Part shown: in pieces, positions 44,401-52,256 of the stretch | Numbering within the stretch: position 1 is the first letter of the stretch | Layout: each line of letters starts with the position of its first letter | Assembly (NCBI RefSeq): GCF_034931025.1 | Contig: NZ_JAYGIL010000004.1 | Coordinates: forward strand, 1-64,000 | Direction: 5' to 3' | Source: Arcicella gelida | GTDB lineage: Bacteria > Bacteroidota > Bacteroidia > Cytophagales > Spirosomataceae | Length of the DNA: 64,000 nucleotides | The notes under the pieces: model-generated | Databases searched by the model: none | What the model saw: only the letters and a program-made list of their open reading frames with translations | What the model was told of the DNA's origin: nothing | Position numbers and translations under genes: made by a program

Positions 44401-44542
44401 CCAAAAGCGTTGATTTTCCTGCTCCTGTTGGGCCAACAATCGCAAAAAGTCCAGCTGACGACAATGGATTTTCGGTAAAGTCAATCAGGTGTTCACCTTT
44501 AAAAGAGTTGATGTTTTTTAAGTATATTTTATTGATTTTCAT
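41483..44542 (-). CDS. sbcC: DNA double-strand-break nuclease ATPase subunit
   Basis: 1019 residues of the SbcC/Rad50 family. Walker A is GPTGAGKST near residue 40; two long coiled coils flank a zinc hook with CPLC near residue 530; the C-terminal part has the signature LSGGETFMVSLSLALALSDL, then Walker B LESLFIDEGFGTLD. With SbcD it opens hairpins and trims blocked DNA ends, and so destroys long palindromes during replication. The gene starts 3 bp after the sbcD stop, so they are translationally coupled. Confidence 0.93.
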   Translation of the reverse strand: MKINKIYLKNINSFKGEHLIDFTENPLSSAGLFAIVGPTGAGKSTLLDAITLALFNRVPRFDKKISKDLVGSGGSILTRGEKECAVEVEYVCKSGVFVSKWWINVNRNNNLNDYGMEIVDKAKELIITNKKTEVPDKNQSLIGLNYDQFVKSILLSQGEFSKFLKSGKDERGKLLEDITGMQIYRLLGKKAFEINNEKGGELKLKRSQIKSVSEKLVATEIAETWEKDLAEKEISIAKANENLEKTSESIRLKNTLKIIGDEILQKEKDYTNTATIWQVFEQEKLPILQQHELVEPFRESILQVKNDERELRNLQNRQVVQKQELVQNQQAFGQNINVISDFTNEKVNAENAIEILQEFRRKITELLRELSEQEGTLKAKQQQISEVLSFLRIPQLNNLSVNQLADKSLALIESVAKEQKVQMEKWYEIAEISSPEEVEEQGQKLAFELRLYHHLNQLIGDYSNLKTLFSEAEKEEKTQLEFQNTNTLVLEKKQILLTNLIQKIETLEVEKERLGKSYNFEKDRAKLLKKDEACPLCGSLEHPFLSHYANNYVEIDQNLKSQKAEEKVLNNEVNTLKTQIASAHQLELKEQKKKYEFQQKLDVKHLEITEVKQNLQLEKVGNRAWVQEQIKAKEQQTEALNLLEKSVKVLADLKSLYRIVKETKGFQEQKNVLIDTIKGLYIGKNINNDCDKLQQQFSELQTKITANLKQIQQLDAEIKEKNEVVKIVENDLLVALKGLGFTNLEEAQQQLLSVEQSKNLRDEQEKLRTRITVLASELQRKKAEFEQKQQEDNPSISLEELLAFNQLLQEQRKAVADEVMELQVKIQVQNTHRQEISALEQEIAFLEKSNLKWELLNRYIGDAEGKKFSTFAQGLTLARLIALSNRRLAELSDRYLLDKPTENEDDELMIIDQYMGNERRSVKTLSGGETFMVSLSLALALSDLASKNVKLESLFIDEGFGTLDPETLDLALGTLEKLQQEGQKNIGIISHVESIKERISTQIKLERNNRGFSRIDIKS

Positions 44543-44545
44543 CGC

Positions 44546-45748
44546 TTAGTTTTCTTCCTTTACTTTTTGCAATAATTCCACAAAGGCTTCCATTAACAAA
44601 GCCTGATGTTCTTCTGAAAGTCCGTCTTCTTTTTCTAATCTTCGTTTCAAAATCTCGGTTTCATTAATGTCATCTATATTTTGTCCTTCAAAAAACAGTT
44701 CTTCGGTGCTGTTAACTTCATTTTTAAATGAAATTCTATGTTTTAAAACAATGGCATTTTCATCTTCAAAAACGGCGATAATATCGTTTAATTCTCTGGT
44801 CAAAATCGGATTGTGTAATTCATCTGTTACTTCAATTTCTAAAAAAGCTTTCAGCGGCAACTCATTTTGGAAGCTACTAAGTTGACTTTTTACTTTCTCG
44901 AAATCACCAGAAATTTTCTTTAATGTTCTATTTTTAGGTACTGGAATATCTTCAATTTTTTGAATTTTTCCTGCTGAAACCTCCAGTTCAATTACGATTT
45001 TCAAGTCATTTTTCTCGCTAAAACTTAAAGCAATCGGCGAACCAGAGTAACGGATATTTTCTTTTCCAGATACTTTCTGTGGACGATGAATATGCCCTAA
45101 AGCCACATAATCGAAAGTTTCTGAAAAATCATTTCCTTCAAAAGCAGCTAAATTCCCAATCTGTATTTCTCGCTCAGATTCTGAAGCGACAGAACCATTG
45201 GCGTATAAATGCCCCATCGCAATCACAGGAGTATTCGGAAAACGTACTTGACAAATATTAGCTAATTGATCATAATGATTTTTAATGCCATTTCGAACTG
45301 CTTCTATTCGTCCTATAGCGGTTTCTCCTTCCACTGCCTGACGCAAATCAGCATCACGCAAGTACGGAACGGCACAGATAATTAATTCCTTTAAATCAAT
45401 GATTTCATCTTCAATATTGGACGTAGCTCCACCAACCACGATGATATCCAACATCGACAAAATATCTTTGGGAGCATTCAGTAATGACACCGAATCATGA
45501 TTTCCACCTGTAATGATGATTTTACATTTTTGCAAAATCATTTGTCTCAAAAACCAATAATACAAAATTCGGGCTTCGGCAGGCGGATTGGCGAGATCAA
45601 AAATGTCTCCAGAAATCAATAATACATCTATTTTTCGTTCTTGGATAAGAGTAATCAGCCATTCCAAAAACATTTGATGGTCTTCGTGAAGGTCGTACTT
45701 ATGGAGTTTTTTCCCAAAATGCCAATCGGCAGTATGTAGAATTTTCAT
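44546..45748 (-). CDS. sbcD: DNA double-strand-break nuclease subunit
   Basis: Mre11-type metallophosphoesterase of 400 residues. The di-metal motifs are DWHFGKKL, SGDIFD, GGNHD, GHLY and GHIHRP. N-terminal nuclease domain about 1-270, then the capping and SbcC-binding region. Partner of SbcC, encoded immediately downstream. Operon sbcD-sbcC, the usual order. Confidence 0.93.
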   Translation of the reverse strand: MKILHTADWHFGKKLHKYDLHEDHQMFLEWLITLIQERKIDVLLISGDIFDLANPPAEARILYYWFLRQMILQKCKIIITGGNHDSVSLLNAPKDILSMLDIIVVGGATSNIEDEIIDLKELIICAVPYLRDADLRQAVEGETAIGRIEAVRNGIKNHYDQLANICQVRFPNTPVIAMGHLYANGSVASESEREIQIGNLAAFEGNDFSETFDYVALGHIHRPQKVSGKENIRYSGSPIALSFSEKNDLKIVIELEVSAGKIQKIEDIPVPKNRTLKKISGDFEKVKSQLSSFQNELPLKAFLEIEVTDELHNPILTRELNDIIAVFEDENAIVLKHRISFKNEVNSTEELFFEGQNIDDINETEILKRRLEKEDGLSEEHQALLMEAFVELLQKVKEEN

Positions 45749-45835
45749 GGAATATCATTCTGATTAAAATAAGAATGCTAAAATACGGCTCTTAATTGAA
45801 TTATACCTTAAAAAGATTAGGCTTTACAAAAGCAT

Positions 45836-45874
45836 AAACCCCACAACATTGAAACATTCAACATTGTGGGGTTT
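45836..45874 (-). terminator. Terminator of the PepSY-like lipoprotein gene
   Basis: AAACCCCACAA (45836-45846) pairs perfectly with 45864-45874; the loop contains a further TTGAA/TTCAA stem. It lies 22 bp beyond the stop codon of the minus-strand lipoprotein gene. Confidence 0.65.
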
Positions 45875-45895
45875 AATAAAATGATTTTATGGAAA

Positions 45896-46504
45896 CTACT
45901 GCTTTCTAAGTTTTCTCATTTTATGTAAAGGTTTTTCTAACTCCTGTTTGAATGCACCAGTAGCATCAAATAAAAGTACTTTGCGATTTGTTCCATCGTT
46001 GATAGCTACATAATAGTTACCATCAGCATCTGTTCCTGCACGTTTGATTGTGTAACCTGCGTAAGTTGCAGTAACATAAGTAGCAATTGAAGCTGGTAAA
46101 GCTGTCAATTCAACCGCTGTCAATTTCGCTTTTCTAGCATAATGTTGCAGTGCTTTTACAAATACACCATTAGCATCAAACAATAAGCCTGTTTCAACGC
46201 TATTTAAAGTGATTCCTACAACATATTGACCTTGAGTATCTGTCCCTGCAAATTTAATCGTAGCACCTGCATAATTCGTAGAAATATAAGTGACGATAGC
46301 AGCTGGTAAAGCAGCTGGGTCAACAGTTGTAATTTTTCCTCTACATTTTTGTTTGGTTACCGTGTCTGTAACTGCCGCAGTACGTGCAGCGGAAACTTCT
46401 AGGGTTTCCAAAGCATCATCAGAAGCTGTTAAATCATTCTGTTTTTCACAACTTGCGAACGTGATACCCACTAAGGTTGTCATTAAAAACAATAATTTTT
46501 TCAT
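45896..46504 (-). CDS. Lipoprotein with two PepSY-like domains
   Basis: Lipobox TFASC (Cys at residue 19). The mature part holds two copies of the PepSY-like (beta-lactamase-inhibitor-like) domain: about 60-115 (VDPAALPAAIVTYISTNYAGATIKFAGTDTQGQYVVGI) and about 122-185 (LTALPASIATYVTATYAGYTIKRAGTDADGNYYVAI). Each ends with a LLFDA-G-F strand. The basic C-terminus reads HKMRKLRKQ. Such Bacteroidota proteins are abundant, exported and of unknown function. Monocistronic. Confidence 0.8.
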   Translation of the reverse strand: MKKLLFLMTTLVGITFASCEKQNDLTASDDALETLEVSAARTAAVTDTVTKQKCRGKITTVDPAALPAAIVTYISTNYAGATIKFAGTDTQGQYVVGITLNSVETGLLFDANGVFVKALQHYARKAKLTAVELTALPASIATYVTATYAGYTIKRAGTDADGNYYVAINDGTNRKVLLFDATGAFKQELEKPLHKMRKLRKQ

Positions 46505-46681
46505 TGTGTAATGGTTGTTTTAAGTTTAAAATTAATTTGGGACATTTCAATTACTTAGACAGCCTATTTTTCTTAAGCGTTGCATAGGTAAATAAATACT
46601 TGTCTTAAAGGATTTAGAAATACCTAATGATTTGCTTAAAAAATAGCAAAAGTATTCACATTACCTTTAGATTTATAAACA

Positions 46682-46711
46682 AAAAAGGCTTCCATTACTG
46701 GAAGCCTTTTT
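46682..46711 (-). terminator. Terminator of the rplM-rpsI-rpsB-tsf cluster
   Basis: AAAAAGGCTTCCA, loop TTAC, TGGAAGCCTTTTT: a perfect 13-bp stem with T tracts, 20 bp beyond the tsf stop codon. Confidence 0.8.
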
Positions 46712-46730
46712 CAATATCACTATAAAGATA

Positions 46731-47564
46731 TTAAGCTAAAGCAATACGTTTGAAAGTACTGATAGTTAATCCTTTTTGTGTTTGCTCTAACAATTGTTTG
46801 ATATTGATTGAGCTATCTTTTACAAATTGTTGGTTCAACAAAGTGTTTTCTTTGTAGAATTTCTCCAATTTACCTGTTGCAATTTTTTCTAACATTGCTT
46901 CTGGTTTACCTTCTTGACGAGCTTGGTCTTTACCGATTTCGATTTCACGTTCGATTGTAGCTGCATCAACGCCATCTTTATCTAAAGCAACTGGTTTCAT
47001 TGCAGTGATTTGCATAGCAATATCTTTACCAACTTCAGTAACGTCAGTTCCTGTTACGTTTGTAAATGCTACTAAAACACCGATTTTGTTGTTAGAGTGA
47101 ATATAAGAAACAACTTTATCAGCAGTGATGTTTTCGTAACCAGCTACATTGATTTTTTCACCAATTTTACCAGTTAATTCAACCATTGCTTCTTGTGCGT
47201 TACGTCCGTCAGCTAAAGTAGAAGCCAATAAAGCATCTTTATCTGCAGCATCTGTAGCAACCGCTGATGCCAATAAAGCAGCAGCTAATTCATTGAAATC
47301 TGCTACTTTAGAAACTGGTTCAGTTTCACAAGCTAAAGCTACTAATTTACCGTTTGTTCCATCTTCGCTGATTGCAACTAATACTACACCTTCGTTAGTA
47401 GCGTTATCTGCACGTTTAGCTGCCACTTTTTGACCAGCTTTACGAAGAATATCAATAGCGGCTTCAAAATCACCACCTGCTTCAGTAAGGGCTTTCTTAC
47501 AATCCATCATGCCCGCACCGGTCATTTGTCTTAATTTATTAACGTCTGCTGCTGAAATAGCCAT
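46731..47564 (-). CDS. tsf: Translation elongation factor Ts
   Basis: 277-residue guanine-nucleotide exchange factor for EF-Tu. The N-terminal UBA-like domain carries LRQMTGAGMMDCKKALTEAGGDFEAAIDILRKAG; the core follows with ACETEPVSKVADF and the later VALDKDGVDAATIEREIEI. Downstream of rpsB as in most bacteria, but 219 bp away with a hairpin in the gap, so read-through may set its level. Confidence 0.95.
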   Translation of the reverse strand: MAISAADVNKLRQMTGAGMMDCKKALTEAGGDFEAAIDILRKAGQKVAAKRADNATNEGVVLVAISEDGTNGKLVALACETEPVSKVADFNELAAALLASAVATDAADKDALLASTLADGRNAQEAMVELTGKIGEKINVAGYENITADKVVSYIHSNNKIGVLVAFTNVTGTDVTEVGKDIAMQITAMKPVALDKDGVDAATIEREIEIGKDQARQEGKPEAMLEKIATGKLEKFYKENTLLNQQFVKDSSINIKQLLEQTQKGLTISTFKRIALA

Positions 47565-47671
47565 CGTTTTATTGATTTTAGATTTTGGATTACGGATTGC
47601 GGAATTGAACTGGCTTAATTACGTTATTTCGCAATCCGCATTCGCTAATTCAATGTTAATTTTTAAAGGAA

Positions 47672-47695
47672 CAGCCCATAGAATTCCATGGGCTG
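47672..47695 (-). terminator. Hairpin between rpsB and tsf (possible attenuator)
   Basis: CAGCCCAT and ATGGGCTG flank AGAATTCC: an 8-bp perfect stem. On the minus strand it follows the rpsB stop codon by about 90 bp and is followed by TTCCTTTAAAAATT. The weak T-run suggests partial termination. Confidence 0.45.
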
Positions 47696-47783
47696 CTTCA
47701 ATTTTGATAAATTATAATGATAAAGTTATGGCAAAAAGATAAGTACTCATGACTTTTCAGATTATCATATCTTCAAATTATTA

Positions 47784-48587
47784 TTAATCTTCTTTCTCGT
47801 ATTTAGCCGCAACTTTAGCTGCTTCTTTAGCTGCTTCTTCGTCAGCTAAACGCTTCGCTTCTTCTTCCTCTGCTAAACGAGCATCATCTTTATCTTGCTT
47901 ACGCTCCATTAAACCTTCTTCGATAGCTTTACCAATTGCCAAAGTAATCAAAGCGATTGATTTATAAGCATCGTCATTAGATGGTACTGGATAGTCAACT
48001 AAATCAGGGTTCGAGTTAGTATCGCACATTGCGAAAACTGGAATACCTAATCTTTTTGCTTCTGCTACTGCAATGTGTTCACGCTTAACATCAACTACGA
48101 AAAGAGCTGCTGGCAAACGAGTAAGGTCAGTAATACCGCCTAATACTCTTTCCATTTTCTCTTTATCACGAGACATCATCAAACGCTCACGTTTTGCTAA
48201 AGCTTTCACTGTTACTTCATCTTTCAATAATCTGTCGATAGTTGACATTTTTTTGATTGATTTACGTACAGTAGCGAAGTTTGTAAGCATACCACCTAAC
48301 CAACGGTCAGTTACGTAAGGCATTTTCAAACGACGAGCTTCTTCAGAAACAATTTCTTGTGCTTGTTTCTTTGTAGCAACAAACATTACTTTACGGCCAG
48401 AACGAACTACCGCTTTGATAGCAGTACAAGCTTCGTCTAAACAAGCTAAAGTTTTGTTCAAGTCAAGAATGTGGATACCATTCTTCTCCATAAAGATGTA
48501 TGGAGCCATTCTTGGATCCCACTTACGTGTCATGTGTCCAAAGTGAACACCAGCATCCAAAAGGTTTTTGTATTCTAATTGTGCCAT
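47784..48587 (-). CDS. rpsB: 30S ribosomal protein S2
   Basis: 267 residues from the ATG at 48587 (MAQLEYKNLLDAGVHFGH is the family opening); an in-frame ATG at 48611 would add eight odd residues. Core motifs MTRKWDPRMAPYIF, VMFVATKKQA, YVTDRWLGGMLTNFATV and VDVKREHIAVAEAKRLGIPVFAMCDTNSNPD are present. The C-terminus is a Glu/Ala-rich helix typical of Bacteroidota S2. Confidence 0.96.
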   Translation of the reverse strand: MAQLEYKNLLDAGVHFGHMTRKWDPRMAPYIFMEKNGIHILDLNKTLACLDEACTAIKAVVRSGRKVMFVATKKQAQEIVSEEARRLKMPYVTDRWLGGMLTNFATVRKSIKKMSTIDRLLKDEVTVKALAKRERLMMSRDKEKMERVLGGITDLTRLPAALFVVDVKREHIAVAEAKRLGIPVFAMCDTNSNPDLVDYPVPSNDDAYKSIALITLAIGKAIEEGLMERKQDKDDARLAEEEEAKRLADEEAAKEAAKVAAKYEKED

Positions 48588-48750
48588 TTTCTGACTGTTA
48601 TCCGTTATCAATTAATCGTTATCAGTATATACTGATAGCCAAATCTAATAATTACGTATAACTTAAATTAAAAGTTGAAAAGAAAATTGAAAACAACAAA
48701 GACATCGGTCACTGTAAGTCTTGTTGCATATAATTAAAATCATATATTAA

Positions 48751-48799
48751 GTTATCCGTTAATGGTTGACAGAAAAACTGTGAACAGATAACGGATAAC
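48751..48799. repeat. Hairpin built on the spacer word GTTATCCGTTA
   Basis: GTTATCCGTTA (48751-48761) pairs with TAACGGATAAC (48789-48799), and the inner GTTGACAG/CTGTGAAC extends the stem around AAAAA. Between rpsI and rpsB. The same 11-mer, in one or the other orientation, also occurs at 48597-48607, 49256-49266 and 33516-33526. Confidence 0.6.
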
Positions 48800-48811
48800 C
48801 AATAACTGATA

Positions 48812-49201
48812 TTAACGTTTCGAGAACTGGAATTTACGACGAGCTTTCTTACGACCTGGTTTCTTACGTTCTACCATACGAGGGTCACGAGTTAAGAATC
48901 CTTCTTTTTTCAAAGCTGGACGACGCTCAGGATCGATTTCTTGTAAAGCACGTGAAATTGCTAAACGAAGAGCTTCTGCTTGTCCTTTGATTCCACCGCC
49001 ATCAAGATTTGCTTTGATATCGTAAGCACCTTCGGTCTTAGTCAATGCAAATGGTTGATTAACGATAATTTGTAAAATTTCAGATGGAAAGTACTCATTC
49101 AAAGCACGACCATTCACAAGAATAGTACCGTTACCTGGCGTCATATAAAGACGGGCAACAGCTGTTTTTCTTCTTCCTAATGTATTAGTTACTTCTGCCA
49201 T
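48812..49201 (-). CDS. rpsI: 30S ribosomal protein S9
   Basis: 129 residues. Opening NTLGRRKTAVARLYMTPG, middle NLDGGGIKGQAEALRLAISRAL and the basic end PGRKKARRKFQFSKR that reaches the ribosomal P site. It follows rplM by 84 bp in the conserved L13-S9 pair. Confidence 0.97.
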   Translation of the reverse strand: MAEVTNTLGRRKTAVARLYMTPGNGTILVNGRALNEYFPSEILQIIVNQPFALTKTEGAYDIKANLDGGGIKGQAEALRLAISRALQEIDPERRPALKKEGFLTRDPRMVERKKPGRKKARRKFQFSKR

Positions 49202-49285
49202 TTTTTTATAGAGAAGTTATCAGTCATCTGTTAATAGTTAATTCGTAAAGACGAATAACGGATAACGAATAACAAATAACGATTA

Positions 49286-49729
49286 TTAGAATTTAATTTC
49301 AGTTGGTTGTTGAGCTGCGTGTGGATGTTCTGTACCTGCATATACATACAAGTTAGTGAACAAACGGCTTCCCAAACGGTTTTTAGGTAACATACCTTTA
49401 ACGGCAGCTTCTACAACTCCTCTTGGGTTTTTAGCTAACACTTCTCTTGGCGTTGCAAAACGCTGTCCACCTGGATACCCTGTGTGACGGATGTAAACTT
49501 TATCAGTCATTTTCTTGCCAGTAAAACGAATTTTATCAGCATTAATAACGATAACATTATCACCACAGTCAACATGTGGAGTGAAAGAAGGCTTATGCTT
49601 TCCACGTAAAATTTTTGCGATTTCAGAAGTCAAACGACCTACAATCTGATTCTCTGCATCAACGATAACCCATCCCTTTTCTGTGGTAGCCTTGTTGGCT
49701 GAGATGGTTTTATAACTTAAAGTATCCAC
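49286..49729 (-). CDS. rplM: 50S ribosomal protein L13
   Basis: 147 residues with the L13 signature: WVIVDAENQIVGRLTSEIAKILRGKHKPSFTPHVDCGDNVIVINADKIRFTGKK and the later AAVKGMLPKNRLGSRLFTNLYVYAGTEHPHAAQQP. First gene of the cluster, behind a consensus promoter and a leader of about 200 nt. Confidence 0.97.
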   Translation of the reverse strand: MDTLSYKTISANKATTEKGWVIVDAENQIVGRLTSEIAKILRGKHKPSFTPHVDCGDNVIVINADKIRFTGKKMTDKVYIRHTGYPGGQRFATPREVLAKNPRGVVEAAVKGMLPKNRLGSRLFTNLYVYAGTEHPHAAQQPTEIKF

Positions 49730-49931
49730 TTTATTAAGATTTTAAAAGTCCTAAATGTTTTCTCAAAGAAAGCACCTTTGCCAAAAGGTGTTACAAAAAA
49801 TATATTCACGGTGGACTCTTATTAATTGCTGTGAAAGTATTTTCGGTAAATCAAAGTTGGAACGTCTCTGATTTTCAATGATTTTGCCTTATTTTTTTTC
49901 TGAACGGGCATCCAGTTAAAAATTGGGAACG

Positions 49932-49963
49932 CAAAATTACGGAGTTGTTTCGGTATATGCAAA
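49932..49963 (-). promoter_or_regulatory. Promoter and leader of the ribosomal protein cluster
   Basis: TTTG (49963-49960), exactly 20 bp, TAATTTTG (49939-49932) on the minus strand: a full Bacteroidota promoter. Transcription would start near 49927, giving a leader of about 200 nt before rplM. The leader has a small hairpin, CACCTTT/AAAGGTG at 49773-49790, near its end. Long leaders of ribosomal operons may bind their own product; this is only suggested. Confidence 0.65.
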
Positions 49964-50119
49964 AAGTTTTACATTGTTTTCTGTGTTTTTCTTAAATATT
50001 TTCATCTTTTTTTCGCTTCTCACAAAAAATAACTCTCAGAACCTCAGGCAATAGTAGCAATTGAACAAAGTATAGATGAGAAAAGCCTTTCCTTCCTTCT
50101 TTTGTTAATCTACAGAACG

Positions 50120-50127
50120 TACCTTTG
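50120..50127 (+). promoter_or_regulatory. -7 box of the nuoI-like gene
   Basis: TACCTTTG fits TAnnTTTG, about 75 bp before the start codon. A TTTG lies only 15 bp upstream, too close for an ideal -33. Confidence 0.45.
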
Positions 50128-50201
50128 TGTTTAATTGTTGGCATTTTACTAGTCAAACTAGGACTCATTTTGTGAACCAATAATGAAAATTATTTAAAAC
50201 T

Positions 50202-51707
50202 GTGTCTAAAGGAGCAAATAATACATATTTCGGTAATATAAAAGAAGGCATTAAATCTTCTCTGAAAGGGCTTTCATTATCATGGAGACACCTGAAGGAA
50301 GCTCGCCAAAGCCGAAAACCAATCTTTGTCAATAATCCTGATTACTTCAAACAAGAAACTGGGATTGTTACTTTACAATATCCTCATGAAAAGCTACCAA
50401 TTCCTGATAATGGTCGCTATCAATTACACAATGAAATGGACGATTGTATCGTCTGTGATAAATGTGCTAAAATTTGTCCTGTCGATTGTATAGAAATTGA
50501 ACCCATCAAAGCAACTGGTATTGCAGGTTATGCTTCTGATGGTTCTGCTATTCGTTTATATGCTGCGAAGTTCGATATTGATATGGCTAAATGCTGTTTC
50601 TGCGGCTTGTGTACTACTGTTTGTCCAACAGAATGTTTGACCATGACGCAGGAATACGATTTCTCTGTTTTTGATATTACTAAACATAATTTTGCTTTCG
50701 GAAACCTTAGTCCAGAACAAGCACAAGAAAAACGTGATTTGTACGACCAATTTATGCTTGAAAAAGAAGCTATGAAAGGTTTGAAAACGAAGAAGACGGA
50801 AGATAGCAAAACACAAGATGCAAGACTTGAGGATTCTGAACTAAAGGATGTTGGACAAGAAGAGAAAAAGCCAGTTACAAAGCCAGCGTTTAAACCAGCA
50901 TTCAAGAAAAAGGAATCGGGATTGGAGAATGAAGGACTAAAGGAAACGCTAGAAGTTAAAGCTGAAGAAATCACTCCTGTTCCAAAACCGAAACCAGTTT
51001 TCAAACCTTCGTTTAAGAAAAAAGAAGTGGAAATTGAAAATTCAGAAGTAAAAGGTTCGGATGAAGTAAAAGCTGAAGAAATTACTCCTGCTCCAAAACC
51101 GAAACCAGTTTTCAAACCTTCGTTCAAGAAAAAAGAGGAAGGAGTTGAAAACTCTGAAGTAAAAGTTGCGGAAGAAGTAAAAGCTCAAGAAATTACGCCT
51201 GCTCCAAAACCGAAACCAGTTTTCAAACCTTCATTCAAGAAAAAAGAGCAAGAAATTGAAAGTTCAGAAGTAACAAATTCGGAAGAAGTAAAAGCTGAAG
51301 AAATTACGCCTGCTCCAAAACCAAAACCAGTTTTCAAACCTTCGTTCAAGAAAAAAGAGCAAGAAATTGAAAGTTCAGAAGTAACAAATTCGGAAGAAGT
51401 AAAATCTCAAGAAATTACTCCTGCTCCAAAACCGAAACCTGTTTTCAAACCTTCGTTTAAGAAAAAAGAAGAAGGAATTGAAAGTTCAGAAGTAACAAAT
51501 TCGGAAGAAGTAAAAGCAGAAGAAATTACGCCTGCTCCAAAACCAAAACCAATTTTTAAACCTTCGTTTAAGAAAAAAGAAGAAGGAATTGAAAGTTCAG
51601 AAGTAACAAATTCGGAAGAAGTAAAAGCAGAAGAAATTACGCCTGCTCCAAAACCAAAACCAGTTTTTAAACCCTCATTCAAACCAAAACCAAAAACTGA
51701 CAATTGA
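50202..51707 (+). CDS. nuoI: NuoI-like ferredoxin subunit with long repeat tail
   Basis: Residues 1-190 are a NuoI-type complex I subunit with two 4Fe-4S motifs: Cys82-85-88-92 (CIVCDKCAKICP) and Cys131-134-137-141, which carry electrons from NuoG towards NuoB. The opening ILSWRHLKEA-like helix and RYQLHNEMDDCIVCDKC are family-like. After about residue 195 comes a 300-residue tail of Lys/Pro/Glu-rich 37-residue repeats, which normal NuoI lacks (usual length 160-220). The start is a GTG. The gene overlaps nuoJ by 4 bp. A second nuoI begins at 63880, so this is a paralogue or an alternative subunit. Confidence 0.8.
   Translation: MSKGANNTYFGNIKEGIKSSLKGLSLSWRHLKEARQSRKPIFVNNPDYFKQETGIVTLQYPHEKLPIPDNGRYQLHNEMDDCIVCDKCAKICPVDCIEIEPIKATGIAGYASDGSAIRLYAAKFDIDMAKCCFCGLCTTVCPTECLTMTQEYDFSVFDITKHNFAFGNLSPEQAQEKRDLYDQFMLEKEAMKGLKTKKTEDSKTQDARLEDSELKDVGQEEKKPVTKPAFKPAFKKKESGLENEGLKETLEVKAEEITPVPKPKPVFKPSFKKKEVEIENSEVKGSDEVKAEEITPAPKPKPVFKPSFKKKEEGVENSEVKVAEEVKAQEITPAPKPKPVFKPSFKKKEQEIESSEVTNSEEVKAEEITPAPKPKPVFKPSFKKKEQEIESSEVTNSEEVKSQEITPAPKPKPVFKPSFKKKEEGIESSEVTNSEEVKAEEITPAPKPKPIFKPSFKKKEEGIESSEVTNSEEVKAEEITPAPKPKPVFKPSFKPKPKTDN
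50958..51704 (+). repeat. Tandem 111-bp coding repeats in the nuoI-like gene
   Basis: Six full copies of a 111-bp unit (starts at 50958, 51069, 51180, 51291, 51402, 51513) and a partial seventh from 51624, preceded by a degenerate copy. Each encodes a 37-residue block containing EEITPAPKPKPVFKPSFKKKE and then an acidic ESSEVTNSEEV. Copies 3-6 are nearly identical, a sign of recent duplication. Confidence 0.9.
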
Positions 51708-52225
51708 TACCTTTTATTTTTATAGCATTTATACTATTGATTGTAATCTCTGCAAGTATTGTTTTGTGGAGTAATAACGTATTGTATGCAGCATTTAGCC
51801 TTTTACTTACTTTCTTTGGTATTGCAGCACTTTATGTGTTAGTTGGAGCAGACTTTTTAGCTATCACTCAGCTTTTAGTGTATGTTGGTGGAATTTTAGT
51901 ACTACTCCTTTTTGGCGTAATGCTTACCAATCATAAAGGAAGTAAAGAAAATGGTAAAAATGACATCATTGGTACTAATACAAATCGATTTATTGGACTT
52001 TTCGTTGCTTTAGGTCTTTTCAGCTTACTTTTCTATTCTTTTGTAAAAGCAAACTTCGTCGAAATACAAGCCAGTTTGTTCGAACCTATCGAAACATTGT
52101 CTACGACTCAAAATATTGGCGTTTTATTGATGACAGATTTCGTTTTACCTTTTGAGGTTTCGGGTGTTTTATTGATGGCAACACTTATTGGAGCGGCGTA
52201 CTTAAGCGGTAAATCTAAAGTATAA
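51704..52225 (+). CDS. nuoJ: NADH-quinone oxidoreductase subunit J
   Basis: 173 residues with five membrane helices. The family motif LTFFGIAALYVLVGADFLAITQLLVYVGGILVLLLFGVML includes the pi-bulge helix that links the quinone site to the proton channels. A TTG start overlaps the stop of the nuoI-like gene, so the two are translationally coupled. nuoK follows after 31 bp. Confidence 0.9.
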   Translation: MIPFIFIAFILLIVISASIVLWSNNVLYAAFSLLLTFFGIAALYVLVGADFLAITQLLVYVGGILVLLLFGVMLTNHKGSKENGKNDIIGTNTNRFIGLFVALGLFSLLFYSFVKANFVEIQASLFEPIETLSTTQNIGVLLMTDFVLPFEVSGVLLMATLIGAAYLSGKSKV

Positions 52226-52256
52226 ATATTTATAAAATTCTGACGCTATTTGCAAA

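Noticed and set aside
49992..50180. 62-codon minus-strand frame in the rplM/nuo divergent region
   Set aside because: It overlaps the nuo -7 box and lies just upstream of the rplM promoter; no protein-like pattern.
51407..51703. Long open frames antisense to the nuoI-like tail (also 50528-51127)
   Set aside because: They mirror the 111-bp repeats; the periodic codon pattern of the sense strand keeps the opposite strand open. No start context or family resemblance.
50958..51704. Regular repeats that could suggest a CRISPR array
   Set aside because: The unit is 111 bp, in frame, translated, and has no unique spacers.
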